From assembly GCA_964019055.1 (NCBI GenBank), contig OZ025216.1:8616414-8680413 (forward strand): a DNA stretch of 64,000 nt. The letters run 5' to 3'. The first letter of the stretch is position 1. Each line of letters begins with the position of its first letter. This document shows, piece after piece, positions 10,109-40,602 of this stretch. The DNA comes from Anthopleura xanthogrammica. Taxonomy: Eukaryota > Cnidaria > Anthozoa > Actiniaria > Actiniidae. Under the pieces are notes generated by a model. The model was not told the DNA's origin and did no database searches. It saw only the letters and a program-made list of their open reading frames with translations. The translations under genes were made by a program, and so were the position numbers.

Positions 10109-11110
10109 TCAATGACAACATTTAGTCAAAATATCCTTGAAAGCGTTACGAAAATTAATGCTTTGGAAGGCATAGATAAAAGGATTAGCACCTGCCTCGG
10201 CGAAAAACCCGATGTAATAGTATACATGGATCTTGTAGGAATTCCCTGTCACAAAATTAATCAGAATAATGCTTGCTAGTGGTAATAAAAATATGGCGAA
10301 AACCACAGTTACTGTTACCGACATTTTGACCACGTGGATTTGTCGTTTGAGTCGCGCTCTCTGAGACGCTGATGACGTTGACTGTACTGCTACCTTGTTC
10401 TGTGAGTAAAGTGAGCGAGCGATTCGAAAATAACAGTAAGTAATGACTGCCAAAGGCAAAAAAGCTAAAACACCAATTCCAAGAACTTTGTAGATGTTTA
10501 TGAAAGATTCATATTTTTTGTACTCAAAGCGGCAATCTTTCACTTTTTCTTCATAATAAGTCATAAGATACAAGGGAGAGGTGAAAGCAAGGCCGGTCAA
10601 CCAGATACTGGCCAACACTATTCTAAACTTGCGGCCCTCCAATCTTGACCGTGAATGCAACGGCTTTACAACAGCATGGTATCTTTCCACGGCTAAAACT
10701 ATTAAAGTCGCAAAAGACACAAAACTGGCTGTCACTGAAATGTTGTAAGACAAGAACAGTTTGCACAGATAATCAGCTAAAATTCCTTTTTCTAGCTTGA
10801 CTATGAACTGTACACAACGAACAAGTAGAAAGAAAAGAGATGTTATGTCTGATATGGCGAGGTTTACGAGAAGAAAATTAGTTGTCGTACGTAAAGATTG
10901 TTTCTTCCAGACTGCTATGACCACCAAGGAGTTACCAGCTATGGCTACAAAAGTGATGAAAATAAGAACAATGTTCTTCCAGTCTTCTTTCGTTATCGCC
11001 ATGTTTGGAATCTCAAAGAATGTCCCACAAAAAGAAACTCGACCAACAAGCCATACAAGCCACTGAAAAGGGTTCTGCTCGTTGGCAGAAATTAAGCTGG
11101 GTTGGAACAC
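10109..11110 (-). CDS. Class A (rhodopsin-like) GPCR, orphan, intronless
   Basis: A 333-residue seven-helix receptor in the plasma membrane. Landmarks in order: 'GNSLVV' in TM1, 'NLAISD' in TM2, the disulphide cysteine 'DYLCKLF' at the top of TM3, an 'ERY' form of the DRY motif at its base, the TM4 tryptophan ('SIWLTG'), a second-loop cysteine ('KDCRFEY'), the TM5 proline ('AFLPLAV'), TM6 'FAIFLLP' where most receptors have CWxP, and TM7 'NPFIY'. Helix 8 ('FRNAFKDIL') is followed by a CC pair suitable for palmitoylation. The long amino terminus has an alternative start at residue 37 (11002, MAITKEDW) directly before TM1. That start looks likelier, because the upstream residues would add a Trp/Cys-rich stretch and there is no signal peptide. 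The ligand cannot be inferred. A single-exon receptor is common in cnidarian GPCR expansions. Confidence 0.92.
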   Translation of the reverse strand: MFQPSLISANEQNPFQWLVWLVGRVSFCGTFFEIPNMAITKEDWKNIVLIFITFVAIAGNSLVVIAVWKKQSLRTTTNFLLVNLAISDITSLFFLLVRCVQFIVKLEKGILADYLCKLFLSYNISVTASFVSFATLIVLAVERYHAVVKPLHSRSRLEGRKFRIVLASIWLTGLAFTSPLYLMTYYEEKVKDCRFEYKKYESFINIYKVLGIGVLAFLPLAVITYCYFRIARSLYSQNKVAVQSTSSASQRARLKRQIHVVKMSVTVTVVFAIFLLPLASIILINFVTGNSYKIHVYYYIGFFAEAGANPFIYAFQSINFRNAFKDILTKCCH

Positions 11111-12855
11111 GATGGTGATTGGTCAGTTAATGATGACATCATTTTTACCAAGAACACCTGCTTGGCTTTCTCTGTCAAAATGTCTTCACTTCTTTCGACT
11201 TTTTTTCACTCTTGCAGCCCCTTATAAATCACTTTGTTAGTCGTTCAGTATGACTAGACAGACAGCTTTAGGTGAGGGGAATAATCAATTATCTAACTTT
11301 GGCCTATCATGGACCCGTCTATTTGCTCGACACTTTCTCTATATCCATCCATCATCAATACCGAGGCCCATAATTAAATCTACAGCATTCTGATATACAG
11401 CTTTTATCATTTATTTACAATGAGGCCCACTTCGTCTGTTTGAATAGCAGATATCAGAGTTACAAACAATACCTGATACAAAGGCAATGGAATGTAACTC
11501 TGATATTCGACTAAAACCTATACAAATAGGTTGAAAGCTTCAGGTTTGCTTCGGCTTACCCCCAGCAACATGAACAGACACGCTATACAAATACAAGTAG
11601 TAGTTCCAAGTGGGCATAAATAACTTATTTATGCTCTCTTGGTAGTTCTGATATTGGTATCAAAAGTCAGGGACTAAAAAAGTTGTACAGACATTTTAGA
11701 TTAATGAAGAAAAAAATTCGGCCTATAAATAAATTGAGTGAACCAAAACAAGACGAATATATTCAAAAGCAATTCAAAGCGATTTCTTACGATGTGGGTG
11801 ACCCCCGGGGTACGATGCTCCCCCCTCTTCCCCCCCCCAAAAAAACCCAACCTTGTCCTACTAACGAGGCATGGAAAGTTCCGGAGGCTACATTAAAATT
11901 TAATAGACATATGTTAAAATCGCAAAGAAAATACATATAAAAGTGTAAGATAGAAAACCTTGATCCGTGCGACCAATAATTATGAATTTTGGCTGAAAAA
12001 ATATTGTAACTCTTTTTGAAAACTATCGAGTTTCATTAGAAAATTCTACCGCAGGTTATTGGTTAAGACTGAGAGTTGCTTGAAGCTGATCCCTCGAGAA
12101 ATAATTGAAAGGAATGAGGCTGTATCGCTGCTGTCTATTATACCGCTACAAACAAAAGGACTTCTCTTCATCCCTTACTCACGTAGCGTTTTCAAGCATG
12201 CATTGGTATTGTTTTTGTGGTATACTATGCTCTGTATTTTCCGTCGAAGCTGTCAGTATAAGAGGGTCGTGGGTGATTCACTAGAAGGAATTCCATTTCA
12301 TGAGTATCTTACACAAAACAGTTAGGATTTAAAACAACAGTTTTGATCAGCAAACATCTTCATAACATTGACTGTGCCTTTCATAGTGAATAATGAAGTT
12401 CCGAGAGCAATAAAATGGAAGATAAAATTCATATCTCCAAGCGCCCATGTAATATTCTGTTTATTATATAATTATCAATGAAAGAGAAAAGAAAGCTTTT
12501 TCGAGCTTTTTTCTGCTATAAGAAATATGTAACCATAGTGACGATATTTTCACATGTGAAAATAACATGTTATTTTCACATGTGAAAATATCAAATTTTT
12601 GAAATAAAGAAATATAGGTATTTCATTGATAATCATATTATAATAAAATACATTTCATTAACACACTTGAAACAACCAATTCTTGTACTAAAATAACCCT
12701 CATCCTATCTCTACTCATTGACATCAACTCAAGATTGAGGGAAGATGAGACTGAGGGCAGACACTTCAAAAACAATAGATAATATGTTAAAAGATTATTA
12801 TCATTTAGTAATGTAATAATCAATTTAATAATAGAGTAGGGGGGGGGGGGGGGAA
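11111..12855. other. Intergenic AT-rich DNA with small inverted repeats
   Basis: No gene is supported. A weak inverted pair (ATATCAGAGTTACA at 11449 and TGTAACTCTGATAT near 11495) suggests a short MITE. A perfect palindrome at 12543-12592 is listed separately. A poly-G run sits at 12839-12853 next to the WDR46 stop codon. Confidence 0.45.
12543..12592. repeat. Perfect 50-bp palindrome
   Basis: The 25-base half-site GATATTTTCACATGTGAAAATAACA is followed directly by its exact reverse complement, with no spacer. Each half holds a smaller palindrome, TTTTCACATGTGAAAA, centred on an E-box-like CACATGTG. It can extrude as a cruciform. It lies about 260 bp beyond the WDR46 stop, perhaps in its 3' flank. 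Confidence 0.95.
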
Positions 12856-20067
<7,212 letters not shown>

Positions 20068-20697
20068 GTTGAATTTGAGTCTTGTGGTGGGAAACCGCTG
20101 GTTAGCTCGTCTCGTGGGCTCAGGACCTGCGCGCTTAAACAACGCATGCGCACAAGACAACCACAACAAACTTAAAAATATTAGCATTGTTGAGAGTTTA
20201 AATCCAATGAAGAATTTGAAGATTAAAAAACGCTAAAAGAACAAGAAAATAGTATCTGGATGAAGTGGGAGTCCACTGAGAAATCAGAAATTAAAAAATT
20301 CGATTCCACTAGGCACTGTGCAATACCTCGAGACATCCGCAGAACTGAGGCGTCGTATGACTTCGGAACTGACGGCAATTTAGGCCAATCTGCCCTTGGG
20401 TGTACGAATTAAGCAGGATAATGTTCTCAATATTCATTTTCATCGGCGCATATATAAGCAACTTCTCGCTTTTGTCCGCCATTATGACAAGGGTGCAATT
20501 GTAAATGAACCAAGTGGGTTTTTTTATGCGCAAATAAACACACAAAGAAAAACTATTTAAACAAGATTTTATTAAAGTATTTGTTGCGATTGAAAAATAT
20601 ATATTATCAATAATTTAATGCTAAATAATTGAAATATTTTGTTGGTATAGTTATGATCCTTAAACCCCGTTACCCCGGCAATGCATTGCGCAATTTA
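20068..20697. other. Upstream flank of WDR46, no gene recognised
   Basis: Contains the presumed promoter of WDR46; no TATA-like box is obvious near the ATG. A short frame near 20309-20545 on the minus strand has no family motif or splice context. Confidence 0.4.
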
Positions 20698-21049
20698 GAA
20701 TTCTCTACTTTCACATGGCCCATACTACACTGCGGTTTGGGGGCAACCGGGGTAAAAATCGCACAAGGCTGTATGGCAAAATAAAAGAAAGAATTTTAAA
20801 GAAGTCTATAAAGTAAATTTTGGTTACTTCTGCAAGAGTCAATAATATATTTTCTGTAATACTAAACTCTTTGATGCTCTGAATGCGTGAAAAAAACTCA
20901 TAATGAACTGATAACCAGTAGTTTACAGATAAAAGCAGGTATAGTGTACATTCGATTGAAGAACGTTTAATTTTATGACACTTTTTGACCGGTTACCGCG
21001 CTCTCCCCCCAACCGCAATGTATCATGGGCAATGTGAAAGTAGAGAATT
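20698..21049. mobile_element. About 350-bp inverted-repeat element
   Basis: The left end AGAATTCTCTACTTTCACAT...CACTGCGGTTTGGGGG is matched by the inverted right end CCCCCCAACCGCAATGTATCATGGGCAATGTGAAAGTAGAG, giving arms of about 50-60 bp. The centre is AT-rich with no coding capacity. Confidence 0.75.
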
Positions 21050-21489
21050 GTCCCACAGATTTTTTATCTTCTTCGTCGACATTATTTTACCTTATCACTA
21101 TTACATAAAATATTTTAACGTTGAAAAGGAAGAAAATAATACTGTCTGTAAATATCATCAAAAACCCGCAATTTTTGTAAGATAAAATAAAAACATGGAG
21201 GCAATGTTGGTGTTGTCATAACATGAGATGTTAATGTAAAATCTTCTGTCAAAGTTCCACCAACATGGCGGCCATGACGTCACATGTAGGTGCGCGCACC
21301 ATGATCTCAAAAAAAATCAAAGAAAATTTTGCTCGTTTAAGAAAGTATTAACGTAGCGCGCAAAGCTCTTCTTGTGATTAGCTTCTTTAAGTCTATCTAC
21401 CGATAAATATTGAGTCGATATTGTCTAAAATGTTAAGAAGTCTCTGCACGCCAAAGTATTTCAGCATTCGCATTGCATAAGCAACGATA

Positions 21490-21623
21490 TAGACCCCTTT
21501 CACCTGACGTCAGAGCAGCTCAATTTGGAGGGCAAAACAAAATAATTTTATTCTCCTGAGAATTGGAACCTATTGTTTTGTCCTCCAAATTGAGCTGCAT
21601 TCCAACGTGCTGCAAGGGGTCTA
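21490..21623 (+). mobile_element. 134-bp MITE, TAGACCCCTT family, copy 1
   Basis: Ends TAGACCCCTT and AAGGGGTCTA, inner inverted blocks GCAGCTCAATTTGGAGG and CCTCCAAATTGAGCTGC, flanked by TA. Related copies lie at about 50470, 52101 and 61123 (inverted). The left end carries TGACGTCA, a cAMP-response-element consensus. Confidence 0.85.
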
Positions 21624-22176
21624 TACCTCGTATCTCGTATTGCATCCTTCATATAATCCATTTTAGATAATTATTTCAAAAAAAAATATTGAACGCATAC
21701 ATTTTAGATGTTTGTTAACTTGTTAATTCATAAGAGAGATATACAAGATACCATATTTTGGGCTCCCTTTGTCTTTATCGATCAAACTGGATTCTCTGTC
21801 AAGACATAATTTGTAACAAATGATATTTGCGTCGATTGTGACATGTCACGCGCAATAAAAGCCTCGCTTTGACTGGTAACGCAAGGCCAGCACAAGACGA
21901 AATATGGTGTAATTGCGTGCGACAAAATGTCACTCGAACATTATGCAACCAAATGTCCGTCACAGTGATGGATGAGAGTGGAGTATGCGTACAGATATAG
22001 TCGTGTAAGATTGAATAATGATGAAAGAAATTCGATTGTGTTTGGGCGGTGTGTCGAACTCGTGCATCCCTTGTGTTCGCGCATGCGTCATCAGTAAAAA
22101 CCAAACTTTACGATCGTTTAAAGTTTTAATACCGTGAAGGTGGAACAGGAACAGCGGATAAGAAAGAATAAAATAA
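21624..22176. other. Downstream flank of the pappalysin gene
   Basis: No gene recognised. Probably includes its 3' untranslated region (minus strand). Confidence 0.4.
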
Positions 22177-34635
<12,459 letters not shown>

Positions 34636-34688
34636 GTTTTAGTACTTCACATCAGCAGCTTGGCTCAGAACAACTCTACAACTAAGAG

Positions 34689-34698
34689 TATTTAAATA
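34689..34698 (-). promoter_or_regulatory. TATA-like box of the pappalysin gene
   Basis: TATTTAAATA lies about 55 bp upstream of the first ATG (34635), leaving room for a short leader. The sequence and distance are suitable; the start site has not been seen directly. Confidence 0.35.
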
Positions 34699-34699
34699 A

Positions 34700-37600
34700 C
34701 TCGAATGAAAACACACTTCAGGATCATAAGTGAGTCTCTTAGCTGTAAACAGAGAGATAATCTGTTACGTAGACCGAGTTCATCAACTACTTAGGATTAT
34801 ATCAAAGACTTTCCGACCTCAAAACCAATTAGTGACGTGCCGACGTAGCTTCATTAGGCTTGCTTGATGTGCATCGCGCCTGCAATACGGCAATCAAAAG
34901 CTAACAAAACAACAACGAATTTTCTCGGAGTCAAATACGCTGAATGCCATAATTTGTGATGTTACTTGAGAAGGCTTGACGTTATATTTCTAGTGGTATA
35001 ATACCGCCCAAGGTCAAGCCTAACACACGAATGTGAACGTGCAAGTCCTGCAATTTTCTCTGTCTCTCACCGGAAATCCCCCCATGCTAACCATACCTAA
35101 TACTTTCATCACTTCGAATGATAAGTAATATCCGTAGACAAAAATATATTTTTCTCGGTTTCCGGTTCGAAGTTTACTAAAAGAAAAATTATTTGAGAAA
35201 ACAATACGGTACTCAATGTACTTCAGGTTTCACACTCGTCTCCTTTGATTAGAGACCGACACTAAGAACGGCTGCAAAGGAGACTAGGCTCACACCGACA
35301 AGACTCAAAAACAACGCCAAACGTTGAAGGAAAAAAAAAAAAAGTAAATCTATTGTGTAAATTCATTTTTTAGATGAAAAGGTCGGAGTTTGAAACTGAA
35401 ATATCTTGAGTATTTTGGATGAAGAGGTTGGTGTTTGAAAGATTTGAGTATTTTAGGTGGAGTAGCCGGTTTCTGCTTGGCGGAAACAAGCCTCACTTCA
35501 CCATTGAAATTTTAATCCACTGATGATGTAATTCATATTTGTAGAGTACAATTCATCAATGGTCAGGAGCGCATACTTGAAAAAAACCCCGACATTTGCA
35601 CTTGAAAAAAGTGAGCCTGTCCACGCTATGATAAACTCAAGATCTTAGAGTGATTCAAGAATTCAGTTAGATCCAATACTTTGCTTTTTCCAAGACATTT
35701 TTGAAGAAAAAAACCCCGACAATTACACCTGAAAAGACGTTAACCTGCACACTACTAAATAATAAAGCTCTCGAGATCTTAGAGTGATCCAAGGATTCAA
35801 TATTTTGCTTTTGCTTTTGTTGTCTACTTGAACCGCACGCAGAGCAGAGAAACGCCTTTCTGGTTCTCTCCCAGACTGGCCTACGCCTGATGGCGTCATT
35901 ACGACTGTCAAAAAACTGTTTGGAAAGCTTCCTGATTTGTTTTAAAGCGTTCATGATTTAAAGTCAAAGGAATGCAGCGAAATTGAAATCTAATTCAACA
36001 AGAAATCGATACTGTGTGGTGGTGTACCGTGCGTGACATATGGTTGCGTTATCATTTAGGTATAACGTGACAGCAGCTGACGTGACAGGGACTGAATTAA
36101 CCTTTTCTCGTTTTTCTTTTGCAATTTGACATACGTTTTGATGCTATGAGTCAGTAAAATTTTACTGTAAATAACAGCCGAAACTGGGAGAAAATGAGCT
36201 ATCAAGCTGCCTTCCTACACAGGAACCGATAGAAGAAACCTCGCTAGCTGGGCGCTATCAGTTAAATCACAGCCAAAACTGGGAGAAAATGAGTTATATA
36301 ATATAATATAAGCTGCCTTCCTAGCAGAGGAACCGATAGAAGAAGCCTCGCTGGGCACTATATAACAAAATTTGCTGCATTCCAAGGTTAAAGTTACTGT
36401 AAATGACATCACAGTACTTCAAGGGTTCAAAAAGAAAACCAATAAAAAGAACTCCCCGTTATAAGATACTACTGCCTATCATGATTCATGATACAGATCT
36501 TGATATCTCGTCTCACCTTTAAGTGAAGTCGTGTACCGGCCGTCGGATACCAATAACTGTAGCTAAACACGAAAGATAAGACAATGAAAAAACAATTAAG
36601 TACTATCGCCTCTATAATACTAACAGGGACGGAATAGGACGAGCAAAACGTCAAAACTGTGCGGTTTTTTATTGGTTTCTGATGACAGCAAACAAGGAAG
36701 TTCTACACCACTGCTTTTGGTTTCGGCTGAGAGCCAAGGTAAATTAATTATCAGCTAATTATCGAGCACTTGTTGGAGTATCGCCCCACAATACGGTCAC
36801 GCTATGTGGTTAATCATGATAAAGAAGAATTCCTACGAACGCAACGGACTCTGAAAAGGCTTCCCGATTCTAGCATTGTGATTGGAGGGCGGGATTTTTT
36901 AAGCTTTTTGATTGGTTCTGGGTGGTTCAAGTATGGTGCGTTTCACACTCATGCGAGATTATACAAGTACGCATCGAGCGAAATGCTTTTTACTCTCAAA
37001 GTAAAATCAAAATTTTCGTATAAATAATTTCTCTCATTAATACTGGTGCTAGAAACCAATACTCCCGTTTCGAGTTCTCTTTTACGCTGTGTTAGCCTCA
37101 ACTGTGCGTAAATTATGCAGAAATTTAGATAAAACTCGTGAAATTTCAAAGTATTCTTATTGTCTTCTTTACACACAGATCTCTTGAATTCCCACGGGCT
37201 GTTACTGAATAAAAGAATATATTACACGGTTTTGAGGCTAACACAGCGTAAAAGAGAACTCGAAACTGGAGTATTGATGCTAACTAAGGCTAGTGCATAT
37301 TGGATGAATATGTCATTAAATAGCCAAGGGTCTTACTTAAAATGGATTAATGTATTATCTGTCTGAACAGATGAGGATTATCAGTATTTATTGGCAAATA
37401 GCCGGGCTACTTTCTTCACTTCTGTTACTGCACTAAACCAATTAAGCTGTCCAATCCTCCCACAGGGCTGATTTAAAAATTTATCTATTTGTGTCATATT
37501 ACAGTTTTAACTCTTTCATTATAATGAATCAGGCTTGTTGCTAGGGGTAATTCGACAGTTCGAATGAAATCTGCTCTCCCCTTCCTCTTATCTCCCTTCT

Positions 37601-38367
37601 GTTTGCAAATTACTGCGAGGAAAGCTGGATGCATAAAAAATACAATTACTAGGCCGCTTTCAAGGTCCTAGCAACAGGCCTGTGAATGCCACTAAGGGAA
37701 TTTCATTTTTGGAGTCAGGGAGGGGAGTGTTGGGACATTTTGTCCACCCCTTGTTCCCACCCTATCAGATAGTTCAGATTCCTTCTCAAGGTAGGGTTTA
37801 GTATGTTTCTTCCTAAGTTGCTGATCATGGAAATGTTACCTTAATTGAGCTGTCATCACCTGTCATTAATAGATACACAAGGAACAGTTTTCCACTCCCT
37901 CTGGCTCTTGACTATGCCATGGCTACATTCTTTGACCTACTTCCTGGTGTAGTGGTAAGTACATGTAACAGGCTTCGTCAGTTCTTCTTCTCACTGAGAT
38001 CTAAAGCTACATAGTATGAACTTTCTTATATTTGGTATGATTATGATTCAAAATCACTGCACAACTGAAACTCTTGTTTTGTCCTCTAACTGCATGATTT
38101 TACTTCTTTCCTCTTCACTTCACTAATTGCCATACTTTAACTTTTTCTAACCTGTCTTCTATCAACTTGCCAATGACACACAAGCCCTTATTTGCATTCT
38201 AGAGATGTCAAAGTCATAAGATAATGGTTAACCACAAGGAAAAACATTCTTCTTCTTGGTGTTGATCCAATGAAAGGGTTTCTTTTCTCAAAAACACTTT
38301 TGCTGCTATCCAGTACAATAGAATTTTGTATCCCTTCTTGCTGCAATAATAACATCAATTATGCCAT
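34700..38367. other. Intergenic region with tandem and inverted repeats, no gene recognised
   Basis: Tandem copies: 'AAAAACCCCGACA' units at about 35580 and 35707 (period about 127); 'AAACTGGGAGAAAATGAG' units at about 36180 and 36275 (period about 96). Inverted repeat: 37048-37102 with 37232-37285 ('GAGTTCTCTTTTACGCTGTG' arms), a MITE-like unit. Open frames such as 35667-35954 show no domain. Confidence 0.5.
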
Positions 38368-39924
38368 TCAGATGTCCTTGTACAACAGGGTGTATTTTGG
38401 CACATTTTTTGGGTCAATGGGTGAAGTAACAATAAGCTTGCCTCTCAATGCTCCTCGTAAAACAACCTCAACAAGATCAATAAAGTCTTGCTTTGTTTTA
38501 AAACTTCCAATGAATTTAGTGTGATCTGGAGTCCTGCAATAAAATATATATCATTAAAGTATATTCTAGGTTTGGAATTTTTGAGGGCAACTTCAAATGA
38601 ATGTATTGCATATTGCAGTCTTATTTAGAAATAAAATAAAATAAAATAAAATAAAATAAAATAAAATAAAATAAAATAAAATAAAATAAAATAAAATAAA
38701 ATAAAATAAAATAAAATAAAATAAAATAAAATAAAATAAAATAAAATAAAATAAAATAAAATAAAATAAAATAAAATAAAATAAAATAAAATAAAATAAA
38801 ATAAAATAAAATAAAATAAAATAAAATAAAATAAAATGAATCAAATCATCTAAAACAATAGAAAACACAATTTCCTCTGCTAAGAAAAGTTTAATCTCAA
38901 ATAGACAGTTTCCAATTATAAAGTGTATCGATGCGTAATCAATATATTTTTTTATTTGATGGTTATTTCAATAACCATCTTATTTTAATAAACCATTTTA
39001 ATAAGCATTAAAATGCTTTTCTTCATTCTATAAGATGCATCTCATATAAATTTTCTTTGAGCTGTTGCTGTTTTGTCCCCCTCTCATGGCCTCAATCCTT
39101 AGGATTTAAACAATAGATTGTTTTGATGTGATGTCATAATGAAATATGGTTTAAGACATTTTATCATTTCAGCGTAGTGACAGAGCTGTGTGCCATCTGA
39201 TACAAGATCTAATATAATATGAAAGGATATGAAAGAAAAGAGAAAAAAAGAGAAATAAAAATTGGGTAGAAATTTGTCAAGATACTTTATAAAAATCTTC
39301 TAAAAGCTTTTAAAATGAAGCATATATGATTCACTTTCATGTGAGCTAGCTGTAAGCAAACTCAAAGTAATTATTATGCAAATGTAAAGATTGGTTGACC
39401 TTGGCCTATGTGAAGGCCAAGTTCACAGGCCTTTTGTCCACCTCCCCTCCCCTGACAGTAAAAACCTTTTCTAGGGAAGGGGAAGCTAAGGGAGGGTGTA
39501 AGAAAAGCTTTGGTTACTAACCCATAATCTACTTTCATGTGTTGTCCATTGAAGAATAAAATTGTGGCAGGAATAAGAGTAATGTCGAAGTATTTCGTGT
39601 AGACTGGTACATCATCAACATCTACGATATAGACATCTGCCATTCGTGCAAGTTCCTGGGAGGTCTTGGAAAGCTTTTAAGATAAAATGAATATAAAGTG
39701 TTTACCACAGCTATTAATGGGGCAAGTCATTATTTTAATAGCGAGCCAAAAGTAAGATTAATTCCGAAGACAAGACAAATTATTTATCTTACAATGTCAT
39801 CAAGTTGCATGCAGACGGAGTCTTTTTCTTTACCAAATCTCAACACCAGAACTTTATCTTCTGTATTTTTGATGGCATTATCGATATCTTTCTTGTTTTT
39901 TAGCCTCTGAAGTAGGTAGCTCAT
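38368..39924 (-). CDS. TXNL4B: Thioredoxin-like U5 snRNP-type protein TXNL4B (DIM2)
   Basis: Three exons: 39793-39924 (ATG within ATCATG... read as [10 protein letters not shown]), 39522-39673 and 38368-38533. The total is 450 bases, 149 residues, the same length as vertebrate TXNL4B. Landmarks are 'KVLVLRFG' at the end of the first strand block, 'MQLDDI' closing exon 1, '[20 protein letters not shown]' in exon 2, and '[20 protein letters not shown]' with the ending 'YTLLYKDI' in exon 3. DIM1-family proteins have a thioredoxin fold without the CxxC redox pair and act in pre-mRNA splicing in the nucleus. All splice sites are canonical and keep phase. It is divergently arranged with the nuclear receptor gene, starts about 680 bp apart. 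Confidence 0.96.
38627..38837. repeat. (AAAAT)n pentanucleotide microsatellite in TXNL4B intron 2
   Basis: About 42 uninterrupted AAATA units. The FYFIL translation of the opposite strand is an artefact. Confidence 0.97.
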
Positions 39925-40602
39925 CGTTAATCAGTCTAAAATGACTTTTAAAATTCAAACCATCAACAAACATTTCTTCCTCGTTCTTCCGCCATTTTGT
40001 TTTGAAACAGTAACCTAGCCTTATTTCGTAACAAGAGAGCCTAGACCCTAGTTTGTTATTTTTTCTTATTCTTTTCCCAGTCTATTCCCATTTAACAGCC
40101 TTGATTAAGATAACTAGCATTTCAAAAACCAGAAAAGCAAAAACTATTGGTAATAAAATTATTATTATTATGAGAATTTTAGCTACGCAAATGAAATATT
40201 TACGATTTCATGAGAAAGCGCCAAAAAACTTAATTCAATTCTATGACAAATTATTTGTTTATATTTTGTATTTTTAGTTTTGGTTTATTGCATTTAGAAA
40301 ATATGAAGAAATTCCACGGATTCCACGCGTTGTTAAATGATTCATTATTTGATTTTGGTATAAGAGCTGGCAGGCCAATCAGAAATGGCGTTCTTTGGAT
40401 GTTATGTCAGGATGCACGAGGCCATCACGCATGCTTGCGTAGGAGACAAGTCCAGCGACGATCTAAACTTTATGGTTTGTTGTCAAATTTAGGTTTTTTA
40501 TGCCATTTTTTCTTTGTTGATTGTAAGTTTGATAGTACTGTTAGACAGTGTTATGTTTCTTGATGTGGTAATGCATGGTTTGAGTTGGTTGTATTGGGCA
40601 GA
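39925..40602. promoter_or_regulatory. Shared divergent promoter region of TXNL4B and the nuclear receptor
   Basis: A 678-bp gap between two divergent start codons. 'CCGCCATTTTG' lies near the TXNL4B end. No TATA box is clear. Regulation of both genes from here is inferred from position only. Confidence 0.35.

Noticed and set aside
20309..20545. Possible small gene starting MADKSEK on the minus strand upstream of WDR46
   Set aside because: The start context is fair, but there is no domain, splice donor or downstream exon that I can support.
35667..35954. 95-residue frame with a Cys-x-x-Cys pair
   Set aside because: Overlaps a 127-bp tandem duplication and shows no family features.
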